From Sphingomonadales bacterium (GTDB taxonomy: Bacteria; Pseudomonadota; Alphaproteobacteria; Sphingomonadales; Sphingomonadaceae): a DNA stretch of 64,000 nt. Shown here one piece after another: positions 52,510 through 62,021 of this stretch. The position numbers were made by a program, and so were the translations under genes. Numbering within the stretch: the stretch's first letter is position 1; every line of letters starts with the position of its first letter. Below the pieces are notes generated by a model, which was given only the letters and a program-made list of their open reading frames with translations, ran no database searches and was not told the origin of the DNA. Where the stretch lies: NCBI GenBank assembly GCA_016707885.1, contig JADJGU010000001.1, positions 1-64,000 of the forward strand. The letters run 5' to 3'.

Positions 52510-53799
52510 TCAATCCGCAAACGGATCGCGCACCAATATGGTATCTTCGCGTTGAGGCGAGGTGCTGACCAGTGCAACCGGTGTTTCAATCAGTTCCTGG
52601 ATACGCTGGACATATTTGATCGCCTGTGCCGGCAAATCGGCCCAGCTGCGAGCACCGGCAGTGGTTTCCTGCCAGCCCGGCATGTCCTCATAAATCGGCT
52701 CGACATTCGCCTGATCGGCGGCGTGGGCAGGCAGATAGTCGAGGATTTTGCCGTTGAGACGATAGCCGGTGCAGATGCGGATTGTTTCAAACCCATCGAG
52801 TACATCGAGCTTGGTCAGCGCAATGCCAGTGACTCCCGACACCGCGCAGCTTTGCCGCACGATCACCGCGTCGAACCAGCCACAGCGGCGCTTACGGCCG
52901 GTGACCGTGCCAAACTCATGCCCGCGCTCACCCAGCCGCTGGCCGGTTTCATCTTCAAGCTCGGTCGGGAAAGGACCAGAGCCGACGCGCGTGGTGTAAG
53001 CCTTGACGATACCCAGCACAAAGCCGGTTGCGTTGGGGCCAAGGCCCGAACCCGAAGCAGCCGTGCCGCTGACCGTGTTCGAACTTGTGACGAACGGATA
53101 AGTGCCATGATCGACATCGAGCAGCACACTCTGCGCCCCTTCGAACAATATGCGTGCACCCGCCTTGCGTACCTTTTTCAGTCGCTTCCAAACGGGTTGC
53201 GCATATTCAAGGACGAAGGGTGCAATTTCGCGCAGATCATTCAGCAGCCGCTCGCGATCCACCGGCGGTTCACCGAAACCAGCGCGCAGCGCGTCATGGT
53301 GTGCGCACAGCCGGTCGAGCTGCGCATCGAGTGCGTCGAGATGTGCCAGGTCGCACACGCGGATCGCGCGGCGGCCAACCTTGTCTTCATAGGCAGGGCC
53401 GATACCGCGCCCCGTGGTGCCAATCTTGCCCGACCCGGCAGCGGTTTCGCGCAGACCATCGAGATCGCGGTGGATCGGCAGGATTAGCGGGCAATTATCG
53501 GCCAGCGCAAAATTCTCTGTGGTGATTTCGACCCCCTGCCCGCGCAGCTTCGCCATTTCGTCACGCAACGCCCAGGGATCGAGCACCACGCCATTGCCGA
53601 TGATCGACAATGTGCCGGTGACAATTCCGGACGGAAGCAGAGAGAGTTTATAAACATTTTCGCCCACAACGAGCGTGTGGCCAGCATTATGTCCGCCTTG
53701 AAAGCGAACCACGGCATCGGCCCTTTCGGCCAGCCAGTCAACGATCTTGCCTTTGCCTTCGTCGCCCCACTGGGCGCCGATTACGGTTACATTTGCCAT
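52510..53799 (-). CDS. purA: Adenylosuccinate synthetase
   Basis: A 429-residue PurA beginning [18 protein letters not shown], the GTP-binding P-loop of the family, with [21 protein letters not shown] and TKLDVLDGF. It joins IMP to aspartate using GTP in AMP synthesis. The ATG at 53799 is chosen over the extended frame to 53838 because it matches the family start. A palindrome lies just upstream. Confidence 0.97.
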   Translation of the reverse strand: MANVTVIGAQWGDEGKGKIVDWLAERADAVVRFQGGHNAGHTLVVGENVYKLSLLPSGIVTGTLSIIGNGVVLDPWALRDEMAKLRGQGVEITTENFALADNCPLILPIHRDLDGLRETAAGSGKIGTTGRGIGPAYEDKVGRRAIRVCDLAHLDALDAQLDRLCAHHDALRAGFGEPPVDRERLLNDLREIAPFVLEYAQPVWKRLKKVRKAGARILFEGAQSVLLDVDHGTYPFVTSSNTVSGTAASGSGLGPNATGFVLGIVKAYTTRVGSGPFPTELEDETGQRLGERGHEFGTVTGRKRRCGWFDAVIVRQSCAVSGVTGIALTKLDVLDGFETIRICTGYRLNGKILDYLPAHAADQANVEPIYEDMPGWQETTAGARSWADLPAQAIKYVQRIQELIETPVALVSTSPQREDTILVRDPFAD

Positions 53800-53821
53800 T
53801 ACGGATTTCCCGAAACAACAC

Positions 53822-53838
53822 ATGCCCAATAGGGGCAT
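53822..53838. promoter_or_regulatory. TGCCC-N5-GGGCA type palindrome upstream of purA
   Basis: On the purA strand the sequence is ATGCCCCTATTGGGCAT, with arms ATGCCC and GGGCAT around a 5-base centre, about 23 bases before the start codon. It has the same TGCCC-N5-GGGCA form as the palindrome before gltD. Suggested operator. Confidence 0.4.
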
Positions 53839-53948
53839 GGTGGCCTTTTTCTGCGCAGAAGGGATTTTCCGCGAAGGGATTCGCCGTAGGCCCCGTTATG
53901 ACTATGGACGCCTGCCGTCCACCCTAAAGAAAGTTGAAAGGGCAATAG

Positions 53949-55002
53949 ATGCGTAACTGGATACTCACCGCCTCTACGATCGCGCTGGTGGCGACCGCCT
54001 GTCAGGCACAGCGCGGCGAGCGACTGAGCCGCGAATGCCGCAGTGAAGTGGTTGAACTGTGCGGCTTGGATCGCGGCAAAATGCGCGAATGCCTGCAGAC
54101 CAAAAGCAGCGAATTGTCAGAGAAATGCTCGGGCGAGATTATGGAACGGATGAAGGCGCGCCTTGGCAACGACAAGCGCACCGCCAACCCGACCAATGAC
54201 CGGCAATATGTCGCGCTGGGGGGCGTTGAACATGCTTATGGCAGCGATGCATTGCAGAAATTGGATTTCTATAAGGCCAAAACCAACGCGGCACGCGCGC
54301 CACTTTTGATCTTCGTCCATGGTGGTGGATGGAAGCGCGGGGACAAGCGCAATGCGACCGGGTCTGACAAAGTGACGCACTACACCGGGCTCGGATATCA
54401 TATGGCGTCGATCAATTACAGATTGGTGCCTGCGGCTACGGTAGAACAGCAAGGGGGCAGACGTTGCAGCGGCCATCGCCTATCTTCTAAAAAATGCCGA
54501 GAAATTCGGGATCGATCTCAACCGCGTCGTGGTGATGGGGCATAGTGCGGGTGCGCATCTGTCGGCGCTGGTGGGCAGCGACCCGCAATATCTTCGCGGT
54601 GCCGGACTCGGCTTCGACGATCTCTCTGGGGTCATTCCTATCGATGGCGCGGCCTATGATGTTCCGGCGCAGATGAGCGAGGGCGCGAAGATCATGAACG
54701 ACACCTATGTGCAGGCATTCGGAACCGATCCCGCCCGGCAAAAGGCGCTATCGCCTTATTGGCATGCGCAGGGGCCGAATGCTCCCGCTTTCCTGATCCT
54801 CCACGTCGACCGCGAGGACGGAAAACGCCAGTCGGAAGCACTGGCCAGTGCTTTACGCAAGGGCGGCAGCAAGGTTCAGCTCAACGCCTTTGAAGGCAAA
54901 GGCATGCAGGGCCATGCCGAGATCAACCGCAAATTAGGCGATCTGACCTATCCGGCAACGCCAGTGGTCGATGCTTGGTTGAAGGAGGTGTTCGGGCGTT
55001 AA
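53949..55002 (+). pseudogene. Cys-rich exported alpha/beta-hydrolase (BD-FAE-like), single frameshift
   Basis: An N-terminal lipoprotein or signal sequence (LVATACQAQ) is followed by a short Cys-rich segment (CRSEVVELCGLDRGKMREC, CSGEIMERM). Then comes an esterase/lipase fold with FVHGGGW oxyanion motif, GHSAGAHLSALVG nucleophile elbow and a late GMQGHAEINRK with the His. An extra G in a G5 run near 54452 splits it into two overlapping frames (53949-54545 and 54529-55002). With four G it reads through as one protein of about 350 residues. The same type of indel occurs elsewhere in this sequence, so error is as likely as true inactivation. Confidence 0.75.
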
Positions 55003-56060
55003 ACCGCTTCCGGCCGCCCGTTGCGCAGCACATGAGTGCAGATCTGTGCCTCCGCGCTGTCATCTTCGGTCAGTTGTGCGACTGTAACCCACCCCTCGGC
55101 GCGCAACGATGCCGCCTTTTGCGGCATGGTACCGATGGGCAGAAACAGGCGGCGGCGTTCGCCCTGTGCCAGCCCCGCGTCAATCAGCGGATCGATGTAA
55201 GCAGAGAAGCCAATCGCCGGCTCCTTGCCTATACGATAGGCCCCTCCGCGCCCGATTTCTCCCGATGCATGGGCAGAAAAAAGCGAGAAACCAAACCAGG
55301 TCTGATATTCAAAACCGTGCCGCTCGGTAGGATCGAGCGTGACGCGGATATCAGCGGGAACAGCGGCAGCAATCGCTTCGATCGCATCCAGCCGATCCTT
55401 GAGTTTGCCCTCGCTGTCAAATGCCCGCATCCGGTCCAGCGCATCGGGCAAGGCACCCGCCGCTGCAATCAAAGGGGCCAGTGCGGCAGGCACAGCGCCC
55501 GCATCTTTGGCGTCGAGTGCGGCCTTCAGTTCTTCCCTGTTACCTTTCGGTTTCAGGACATCGAGAAGATCGGGCATGGTGAGGTCGAGCGTGATATCCT
55601 TGACGCCAGCGGCTTTGAGACCTTCGATGGCAACCGAGACCACTTCGATTGCCGCAGCAACGCTGTCGAGGCCAATCAATTCCGCACCGACCTGCATCAT
55701 CTCGCGCTCGGGGCGCAACTGGGTCGCGCGCAGTTTCACCACCGGGCCGCCATAAGACAAGCGCACCGGTCGTGGATGGTGCCCCATACGCGTTGAGGCA
55801 ATACGCCCGATCTGGCCGGTAATGTCGCTGCGCACTGCCATGGTTTCGCCAGAAACGGGGTCAACAAAGCGCAGCAGATCGCGGGCCGAAGTGCCAAGGC
55901 TGCCGGTCAGGCTGGCCTCATATTCGGCTAATGGGGCCTGCACGCGCTCATAACCATGGCTCGCCGCCGTATCGAGAATGGCCCGTACCAGCCGTGCCGA
56001 AGCATCAGCCTCTGGCGGCAGGCGGTCACGAAATCCGGTGGGGAGCAGGCTGTTGGTCAT
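54999..56060 (-). CDS. hisZ: ATP phosphoribosyltransferase regulatory subunit
   Basis: A 353-residue HisS-like protein without full synthetase motifs: GFRDRLPPEADA at the start, SYGGPVVKL and MMQVGAELIG in the class-II tRNA-synthetase-like core. HisZ pairs with short HisG to start histidine synthesis. hisG is not in the window. Its last bases overlap the end of the convergent hydrolase gene. Confidence 0.88.
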   Translation of the reverse strand: MTNSLLPTGFRDRLPPEADASARLVRAILDTAASHGYERVQAPLAEYEASLTGSLGTSARDLLRFVDPVSGETMAVRSDITGQIGRIASTRMGHHPRPVRLSYGGPVVKLRATQLRPEREMMQVGAELIGLDSVAAAIEVVSVAIEGLKAAGVKDITLDLTMPDLLDVLKPKGNREELKAALDAKDAGAVPAALAPLIAAAGALPDALDRMRAFDSEGKLKDRLDAIEAIAAAVPADIRVTLDPTERHGFEYQTWFGFSLFSAHASGEIGRGGAYRIGKEPAIGFSAYIDPLIDAGLAQGERRRLFLPIGTMPQKAASLRAEGWVTVAQLTEDDSAEAQICTHVLRNGRPEAV

Positions 56061-56078
56061 GGCGCGTGCCTTAGCACA

Positions 56079-57662
56079 TCAAAAGCGCAACGCCATCGCG
56101 CGCTTCACGCCCGGCAGGTTGTGGATCGCCTCCAGCGTGGCAGCAGGCACCGGTGTGTCGACCGACAGTAACAGCACGGCAACGCCACCGGCTTCCTGAC
56201 GACCGAGGTGGAATGTACCGATATTGATATCGGCTTCACCCAATGTTGTGCCAAGACGGCCAATGAAACCAGGCGCATCCTGATTGACAATATAGAGCAT
56301 ATTGCCTTCAAGATCGGCCTCGACCTTTACGCCGAACAATTCGACCAGTCGCGGCGTACCATTGCTGAAAATGGTCCCGGCAACCGAACGTTCGCCAATA
56401 TCGGTCTTCACCGAAACGCGGACCAGTGTGTGGTAATCGCCTTCGCGGTCATGGCGGACTTCGCGGATGTCGAAGCCGCGCTCTTTGGCCAGATAGGGCG
56501 CGTTGACCATATTCACAGCATCCGAGAAACGGCGCATGAACCCGGCAAGTACGGCGGCAGTAATCGGCTTGATATTGAGTTCGGCAGCCGCCCCTTCGAC
56601 TTCGATGCTGATCTGGGTCAGGTCGCCATGTTGCAACTGGCCAATCAGCGATCCGAGCTGCTGGGCCAGTGCCATATAGGGCTTAAGCTTCGGTGCTTCT
56701 TCAGCGCTGAGGCTGGGCATGTTGAGCGCGTTGGTGACGCCGCCGTTGACCAGATAGTCGGCCATCTGCTCGGCCACCTGCAACGCGACATTGACCTGCG
56801 CTTCGTTGGTCGACGCACCCAGATGCGGGGTGCAAATGAAGTTGGGGGTGCCGAAAAGCGGGCTTTCCTTTGCCGGTTCGGTTTCGAACACATCAAGAGC
56901 TGCACCGGCCACATGGCCACTGTCGAGCGCCTCCTTGAGCGCGGCCTCGTCCACCAGTCCGCCGCGCGCGCAGTTGATGATGCGGACGCCTTTCTTGCAC
57001 TTGGCGATATTGGCGGCGGAGAGGATGTTGCGCGTCTGGTCGGTCAGCGGCGTGTGCAGCGTGATGAAATCGGCCTTGGCGAAAAGCGTATCGAGATCGG
57101 CCTTTTCAACGCCCATTTCGACGGCGCGCTCTGGCGTCAGGAATGGATCGAATGCTACGACCTTCATCTTCAGGCCAAGTGCGCGGCTGGCAACGATGCT
57201 GCCGATATTGCCTGCGCCGATCAGGCCGAGGGTCTTGCCAGTAACCTCAACACCCATGAAATCATTTTTCGGCCATTTGCCCGCCTGCGTCTGCTCATTC
57301 GCTTCCGGAATCTGGCGGGCGAGTGCAAACATCAAGGCAATGGCATGTTCCGCAGTCGTGATCGAATTGCCGAACGGCGTGTTCATCACCACGACGCCTT
57401 TGGCAGACGCTGCGGGGATATCGACATTGTCGACGCCAATCCCGGCGCGGCCGACAACCTTCAAATTGGTCGCCGCTTCGAGGATATCTTTGGTGACTTT
57501 GGTTGAACTGCGGATTGCAAGGCCATCATATTGGCCGATAATTGCCTTCAATTCTTCAGGCGTCTTGCCGGTGATGACATCGACATCACAGCCACGCTCT
57601 TCGAAAATCTTGGCGGCGTTGGGATCCATCTTGTCAGAGATGAGTACGCGGGGTTTGGTCAT
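56079..57662 (-). CDS. serA: D-3-phosphoglycerate dehydrogenase
   Basis: A 527-residue SerA with NAD-binding GAGNIGSIVASRALG, the active-site region (NCARGGLVDEAAL, CTPHLGASTNEAQ), an intervening substrate-binding (ASB) domain and a C-terminal ACT domain (QDAPGFIGRLGTTLGEADIN) for serine feedback. It oxidises 3-phosphoglycerate, the first step to serine. serC lies 94 bases upstream on the same strand, with a palindromic repeat in the gap, so the pair is probably co-transcribed. Confidence 0.96.
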   Translation of the reverse strand: MTKPRVLISDKMDPNAAKIFEERGCDVDVITGKTPEELKAIIGQYDGLAIRSSTKVTKDILEAATNLKVVGRAGIGVDNVDIPAASAKGVVVMNTPFGNSITTAEHAIALMFALARQIPEANEQTQAGKWPKNDFMGVEVTGKTLGLIGAGNIGSIVASRALGLKMKVVAFDPFLTPERAVEMGVEKADLDTLFAKADFITLHTPLTDQTRNILSAANIAKCKKGVRIINCARGGLVDEAALKEALDSGHVAGAALDVFETEPAKESPLFGTPNFICTPHLGASTNEAQVNVALQVAEQMADYLVNGGVTNALNMPSLSAEEAPKLKPYMALAQQLGSLIGQLQHGDLTQISIEVEGAAAELNIKPITAAVLAGFMRRFSDAVNMVNAPYLAKERGFDIREVRHDREGDYHTLVRVSVKTDIGERSVAGTIFSNGTPRLVELFGVKVEADLEGNMLYIVNQDAPGFIGRLGTTLGEADINIGTFHLGRQEAGGVAVLLLSVDTPVPAATLEAIHNLPGVKRAMALRF

Positions 57663-57680
57663 TATTTTGTTCCTAAGATA

Positions 57681-57750
57681 CCGTAGGGCTGAGCCTGTCG
57701 AAGCCCGGCTCTCGGCTGAGAAGCGCCCTTCGTCAAACTCAGGGCTACGG
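57681..57750. repeat. Dispersed palindromic repeat between serC and serA
   Basis: CCGTAGGGCTGAGCCTGTCG on one side is mirrored by the inverse ending CTCAGGGCTACGG on the other, giving a 70-base hairpin-forming unit. The CTGAGCCTGTCGAAG core is familiar as a dispersed intergenic repeat of sphingomonads. It could uncouple serA from serC expression. Confidence 0.75.
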
Positions 57751-57756
57751 TGAATT

Positions 57757-58878
57757 TTATGCGTTCAGCGTCTCGAATGCCCAGTCGAGCCACGGCCCGA
57801 GCGCTTCGATGTCGGCAGTATCGACGGTCGCGCCGCACCAGATGCGCAGGCCCGGAGGCGCGTCGCGATAGCCGGCGATGTCATAAGCCGCACCTTCGGC
57901 TTCGAGCAGTCCGGCGAATTTCTTGATGAAATCCGCATCGGCGCCTTCAACTGACAGGCAAACGCTGGTCTTCGAACGGATGCCACTATCGGCCGCCAAA
58001 TGGCTGAGCCAGGCGCGTTCGGCGACAATCTTGTCGAGGGCATGGGCGTTTGCATTGCTGCGCGCCTGCAGTCCCGAAAGGCCGCCCAGACCCTTCGCCC
58101 ACTCGAGGGCGAAAATGGCATCCTCAACCGCGAGCATCGACGGTGTGTTGATGGTTTCGCCCTTGAACACGCCTTCGGCCAGCGCGCCCTTCGACATCAG
58201 GCGGAAAACCTTGGGAAGCGGCCATGCAGGTGTATATTCTTCGAGGCGTTGAACAGCGCGAGGACCAAGGATCAGGACGCCATGCGCCCCCTCCCCGCCC
58301 AGCACCTTCTGCCAGCTGAAGGTCGCAACGTCGATCTTGTTCCACGGAATGTCGTACGCAAAAACCGCGCTGGTGGCATCAGCAAAGGACAGGCCCTCGC
58401 GATCATCGGGGATCCACTCACCATCGGGCACGCGCACGCCAGACGTGGTGCCGTTCCAGGTGAACAGGACGTCGTCGGTCCAGTCGACCTTGTCAAGATC
58501 TGGCAGCTGGCCATAATCGGCGCGGTGCACCTTCGGCTCCAGCTTCAGTTGCTTGACCGCGTCGGTAACCCAGCCCTCGCCAAAACTTTCCCACGCGAGT
58601 GCCGTCACGCCACGCGCGCCGAGCATCGTCCACATCGCCATTTCAAAGGCACCGGTATCCGAACCGGGTACGATGCCGATACGGTGCGTGTCGGGAAGCT
58701 GCAGCACTTCACGCATCAGGTCGATGCAATATTGCAGGCGCGACTTGCCGATCTTTGCACGGTGCGAACGACCGAGCGATTCGGTGTTGAGTTTTTCGGG
58801 AGCCCAGCCCGGCGGCTTCGCACAGGGACCGGAAGAAAAATAGGGGCGCGCCGGTTTGGCGGCAGGTTTACTCGTCAT
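57757..58878 (-). CDS. serC: Phosphoserine aminotransferase
   Basis: A 373-residue PLP enzyme of the SerC family beginning with RPYFSSGPCAKPPGW. It has GRSHRAK, GSDTGAFEMAMW and the PLP lysine region TFSWQKVLGGEGAHGV. It transaminates 3-phosphohydroxypyruvate to phosphoserine, the second step of serine synthesis, following serA's reaction. It is upstream of serA in the same direction. Confidence 0.95.
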   Translation of the reverse strand: MTSKPAAKPARPYFSSGPCAKPPGWAPEKLNTESLGRSHRAKIGKSRLQYCIDLMREVLQLPDTHRIGIVPGSDTGAFEMAMWTMLGARGVTALAWESFGEGWVTDAVKQLKLEPKVHRADYGQLPDLDKVDWTDDVLFTWNGTTSGVRVPDGEWIPDDREGLSFADATSAVFAYDIPWNKIDVATFSWQKVLGGEGAHGVLILGPRAVQRLEEYTPAWPLPKVFRLMSKGALAEGVFKGETINTPSMLAVEDAIFALEWAKGLGGLSGLQARSNANAHALDKIVAERAWLSHLAADSGIRSKTSVCLSVEGADADFIKKFAGLLEAEGAAYDIAGYRDAPPGLRIWCGATVDTADIEALGPWLDWAFETLNA

Positions 58879-58970
58879 GTCATTCTCTCCTTGCAGAGAG
58901 CACGCGCGGCGTTGGGACCGCGTGGCCCGGAGCCGCGTTTAAGGGCGGCCCCGGGAATGTCAACGACTGA

Positions 58971-59288
58971 TTAGTAGCCCGGCTTGCGGAACAGCACCTG
59001 CCCGCGCCTCGCGACATAGAGTTTTTCAAGGCTTACCGGATGGAAATAGGCTTCAACCCGGTCACCTTCAGGGGTGGTGCCATAAACTTCATAGCAACCG
59101 CCATCGACCTTGGATTTACGCACGGTCCAGCCTTCCTTGACCAGCTTGGCTTTAAGCGCGTCCTGCGTTTTCCAGCCGGATTGCGGGCCAGCATTGCACT
59201 TCATGACGCCAGTGGCCGAAACGGGTGCAGAAGACAGCACGGCCGCGGCAGCGGCAACCGCAAGCGGGATCAGTTTACGCATATTCAA
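58971..59288 (-). CDS. PepSY-like small exported protein
   Basis: A 105-residue protein with a signal peptide (LIPLAVAAAAAVLSSAPVSA). A PepSY-type domain follows (WKTQDALKAKLVKEGWTVRKSKVDGGCYEVYG, then GDRVEAYFHPVSLE, given here in parts), with two Cys in the mature form. Small PepSY proteins often accompany flavocytochromes. It is translationally coupled to the msrQ-like membrane protein (overlap of 4 bases). Confidence 0.75.
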   Translation of the reverse strand: MNMRKLIPLAVAAAAAVLSSAPVSATGVMKCNAGPQSGWKTQDALKAKLVKEGWTVRKSKVDGGCYEVYGTTPEGDRVEAYFHPVSLEKLYVARRGQVLFRKPGY

Positions 59289-59875
59289 ACTCCTTGGGGT
59301 TTCATTTGAGAGAGAGGTTTCTTGATGAAGCGAGCGAGCAATAGAAGCCCGAGCGGAACGAAATGCACAAGTGCACCGGTCAAGCTGTTATGCACCCATA
59401 TCCAGTGCAGCAGCGTCAGTACTGCCGCAGGATAGACAAGCCGCTGCAGTCGCTTCCAGCCCGCCTTCAACCAGCGCATCGATCGGTCATTGCTGGTAAT
59501 CGCCAACGGTAGCAACAAGACAAAAGCCGCCCAGCCTGTCCAGATCCCCGGTGCCATCCATTCGGCGAGAATGTCGTCTAGATTACCCATGTCGAACAGG
59601 TAGAAGACGAGGTGCAGCAGAGCATAGACGAACGCAGCGACTCCAATCGCCCTGCGCCGCGCGACTAGCCAGTTGAGCCAGCGCCTCGGCGGCAGGATCG
59701 CAACCAGCGGGCTGAGTGCCATCGCAAAAATCATCAGCCGCGCTGACCATTCGCCGGTCGGGTGCAACATATCCATGCTGTCAATCCGTCCTTGCCACCA
59801 GCCGGCAACCAGCAGGATCGCAGGTAAGGAGAGCAATAACCAGAAAGCTTGCCTATTATTGAGAATCGTTCGCAT
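59285..59875 (-). CDS. msrQ: Ferric-reductase-like heme membrane protein (MsrQ-type)
   Basis: About 196 residues from the ATG at 59875, with five or six hydrophobic segments. His residues in VYALLHLVFYLF and LTLLHWIWVH could bind heme b, which matches the MsrQ/ferric reductase-like transmembrane domain. MsrQ normally passes electrons to the periplasmic methionine-sulfoxide reductase MsrP, but no msrP is beside it; instead a PepSY-like protein gene overlaps its stop. It could therefore serve another periplasmic acceptor. The frame extends 12 codons further upstream. Confidence 0.75.
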   Translation of the reverse strand: MRTILNNRQAFWLLLSLPAILLVAGWWQGRIDSMDMLHPTGEWSARLMIFAMALSPLVAILPPRRWLNWLVARRRAIGVAAFVYALLHLVFYLFDMGNLDDILAEWMAPGIWTGWAAFVLLLPLAITSNDRSMRWLKAGWKRLQRLVYPAAVLTLLHWIWVHNSLTGALVHFVPLGLLLLARFIKKPLSQMKPQGV

Positions 59876-59963
59876 TAATTGTTCGGTAGCCTCGTCTGGA
59901 TTTGCGGTCAACCGATTGCCGCGTTTACCGCCTGTTAACCATCCTGCTTACATTTTATTACAT

Positions 59964-60614
59964 ATGGTACGCAGCGTATCCGCCTTGCTCCTAGCCCTTC
60001 TGGTCACCGCTTGCGGCGGGCGTTCGGAACGCGAGGTGGTGCGCCGCGACAATGATGTCTTTCGCAGCGAACCGGCACGCCAATGTCTGTCGGCGCTGAA
60101 GTCGGCCAATGTCCGCTTCACTCCCTTGCCCAATCAGAGTTTTACTGGCGGATGCCGGACAATCGACACCGTCAAGCTGATGTCATTCGGAACAGAGGCG
60201 ACCAATTTGGGGGCGATGACCTGTCCACTAGCGGCCAATTTCACCGCATGGGCCAAACATGCCGTTGCGCCCGCAGCCAAAGCTTATCTAGGTAGCGACG
60301 TGGTCCGCATCGAAACCATGGGCACCTATAATTGCCGCAACATCAATGGCGGGCGCAGCGGACGGTTGTCGCAACATGCCTTTGGCAACGCGGTCGACGT
60401 TTCGGCTTTCATCCTCAAGGACGGACGCCGTATTTCGGTGCTGAGCGGCTGGAACGGAAAGCCCGATGAACGCGCCTTCCTGCGCCGCCTCCACCAATCG
60501 GCTTGCAAGCGTTTCGGCACCGTCTTAGGGCCGGATTACAACGCCGCGCATGCCAATCACCTCCATTTCGACATGGCGCAGTCGATGAAGGATGGCAGCG
60601 CCTATTGTCGCTGA
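59964..60614 (+). CDS. Extensin-like family lipoprotein
   Basis: A 216-residue protein with a lipoprotein signal (LLALLVTACGG) and an extensin-like C-terminal domain of the peptidoglycan-related type. Segments are MTCPLAANFTAWAKHAVAPA, TYNCRNI, LSQHAFGNAVDVSAF, and NHLHFDMA near the end; the HxxxxxxxD and HLH residues resemble the zinc site of LAS-type peptidases. A role in the cell wall is likely but unproven. The ATG at 59964 is chosen because the lipobox follows at the right distance. Confidence 0.8.
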   Translation: MVRSVSALLLALLVTACGGRSEREVVRRDNDVFRSEPARQCLSALKSANVRFTPLPNQSFTGGCRTIDTVKLMSFGTEATNLGAMTCPLAANFTAWAKHAVAPAAKAYLGSDVVRIETMGTYNCRNINGGRSGRLSQHAFGNAVDVSAFILKDGRRISVLSGWNGKPDERAFLRRLHQSACKRFGTVLGPDYNAAHANHLHFDMAQSMKDGSAYCR

Positions 60615-60652
60615 GGGGTGGATATTCACACCCAATCGTCTATCAGGCGGGC

Positions 60653-61528
60653 ATGACACAAAAAGACTTGAAAGACCGTCGCTTCTACAAAGCGAAACAA
60701 GAAGCCAAATTTGCCAAGGACCTGACTCCCCAGACCCTGCAGACGCAGAGCAAATCCTATAAACTGGCATTTCAGGACAATGAGTTCCTGCTCCGCGAAG
60801 AATTGCGCCCCGTCCGCTTCCAGCTGGAATTGCTCAAACCCGAAATGCTGCTTGACGAAGCCAAGGTCGCCTCAACGCTGGTCGTTTACGGATCGGCGCG
60901 TATCCCCTCGCCTGATAAAGCCGATGCGCTGTTGGCTACGGCGACCGATGATCGCAGCCGGACAATTGCCGAGCGCCTCAAGGCCAATTCGCACTATTAT
61001 GATGAAGCGCGCAAGTTGGGACAGCTGGCTAGCAGCTGCGGCATCAAGGACGAGCATGGCAATCGCCACTTCGTCGTCTGCTCTGGCGGTGGCCCGTCGA
61101 TCATGGAGGCGGCCAATCGCGGTGCGCGCGATGTGGGCGCCGATACGATCGGTCTCAACATCGTCCTACCCCACGAGCAAGCACCGAACGAATATGTGAC
61201 CCCAGACCTGAGTTTCCAGTTCCACTATTTCGCGCTGCGCAAGATGCACTTCCTGCTGCGCGCCCGCGCGGTCGCGGTATTTCCCGGCGGCTTCGGCACG
61301 TTCGATGAATTTTTCGAGCTGCTGACGCTCGTCCAGACCGGCAAGATCGAGCCAATGCCCATCCTGCTGTTCGGCAAGGAGTTCTGGGAACGGGTCGTAA
61401 ATTTCGAGGAGCTGATGCTTGAAGGCGTTATCAGCCCCAAGGACCTCGATCTGTTTCAGTTTGTCGAAACCGCGGAAGACGCCTGGCGCGAAATTTCTAT
61501 CTTCTATGAACTAGAAGCATGTGACTGA
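60653..61528 (+). CDS. LOG-family protein (TIGR00730-like nucleotide 5'-monophosphate phosphoribohydrolase)
   Basis: A 291-residue protein with the LOG signature: VCSGGGPSIMEAANRGARD and later AVAVFPGGFGTFDEFFEL (PGGxGTxxE). LOG enzymes release the base from cytokinin or purine nucleotides. The N-terminal 75 residues are an extension seen in longer bacterial members. It lies 38 bases after the extensin-like gene and may be transcribed with it. Confidence 0.85.
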   Translation: MTQKDLKDRRFYKAKQEAKFAKDLTPQTLQTQSKSYKLAFQDNEFLLREELRPVRFQLELLKPEMLLDEAKVASTLVVYGSARIPSPDKADALLATATDDRSRTIAERLKANSHYYDEARKLGQLASSCGIKDEHGNRHFVVCSGGGPSIMEAANRGARDVGADTIGLNIVLPHEQAPNEYVTPDLSFQFHYFALRKMHFLLRARAVAVFPGGFGTFDEFFELLTLVQTGKIEPMPILLFGKEFWERVVNFEELMLEGVISPKDLDLFQFVETAEDAWREISIFYELEACD

Positions 61529-61538
61529 GTAACCGTTG

Positions 61539-61556
61539 CCCCGGCGCAGGCCGGGG
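61539..61556. terminator. Hairpin between convergent LOG-family and cytochrome genes
   Basis: CCCCGGC and GCCGGGG arms with a GCAG loop form a 7-bp stem between two convergent genes. No T-run is present on either side, so it is a possible factor-assisted or stabilising end for both. Confidence 0.45.
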
Positions 61557-61570
61557 GCAGCGTTTGCAGC

Positions 61571-62005
61571 TTACTTCTGCTCTTCAAGCCAGCCGATCAG
61601 AGCCTTGCGCTCTTCGGCATTGTTGATGCCGGCAAATGCCATTTTGGTACCAGGAACAACCTTGCGCGGATTTTCAAGATAGGCGTCAAGCGTCGCCTCG
61701 TCCCAAACCCCGCCCTTTGCCTTCATCGCAGTTGAATAAGCAAAACCGTCAACCGAAGCGACTGCCTTACCGACGATGCCATGCAGGTTCGGGCCAACGC
61801 CATTGGGCGCGCCTTTCTCAACCTTGTGGCAAGCTGCACATTTGGCGAAGCTTTTCTCGCCAGAAACTTCAGCGGTCGCTGCAGGTGTAGCTTCAACGGC
61901 TTCGGTAGCCGTTTCAGCTTCTGGCGCGGCGATTTCGCTCTGTTCCGATCCGCCACAAGCGGCCAACGCGAACAGTGCAGGTACGAAGATTACAAATTTG
62001 CGCAT
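61571..62005 (-). CDS. Class I cytochrome c, predicted lipoprotein
   Basis: A 144-residue c-type cytochrome with a lipobox (LFALAACGG), an Ala/Glu-rich linker and one heme site, CAACH, with the axial Met in PGTKMAFAG. It resembles cytochrome c-552/c2-like membrane-tethered electron carriers. It follows another c-type cytochrome gene after 16 bases in the same direction; the pair probably carries electrons between bc1 and terminal oxidases. Confidence 0.9.
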   Translation of the reverse strand: MRKFVIFVPALFALAACGGSEQSEIAAPEAETATEAVEATPAATAEVSGEKSFAKCAACHKVEKGAPNGVGPNLHGIVGKAVASVDGFAYSTAMKAKGGVWDEATLDAYLENPRKVVPGTKMAFAGINNAEERKALIGWLEEQK

Positions 62006-62021
62006 TTACTTTGCCCCCTGA

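Noticed and set aside
57681..57750. Palindrome between serC and serA as an intrinsic terminator or riboswitch
   Set aside because: It is a long imperfect palindrome with the CTGAGCCTGTCGAAG core of a dispersed repeat and no T-run, so a mobile repeat is the simpler reading.
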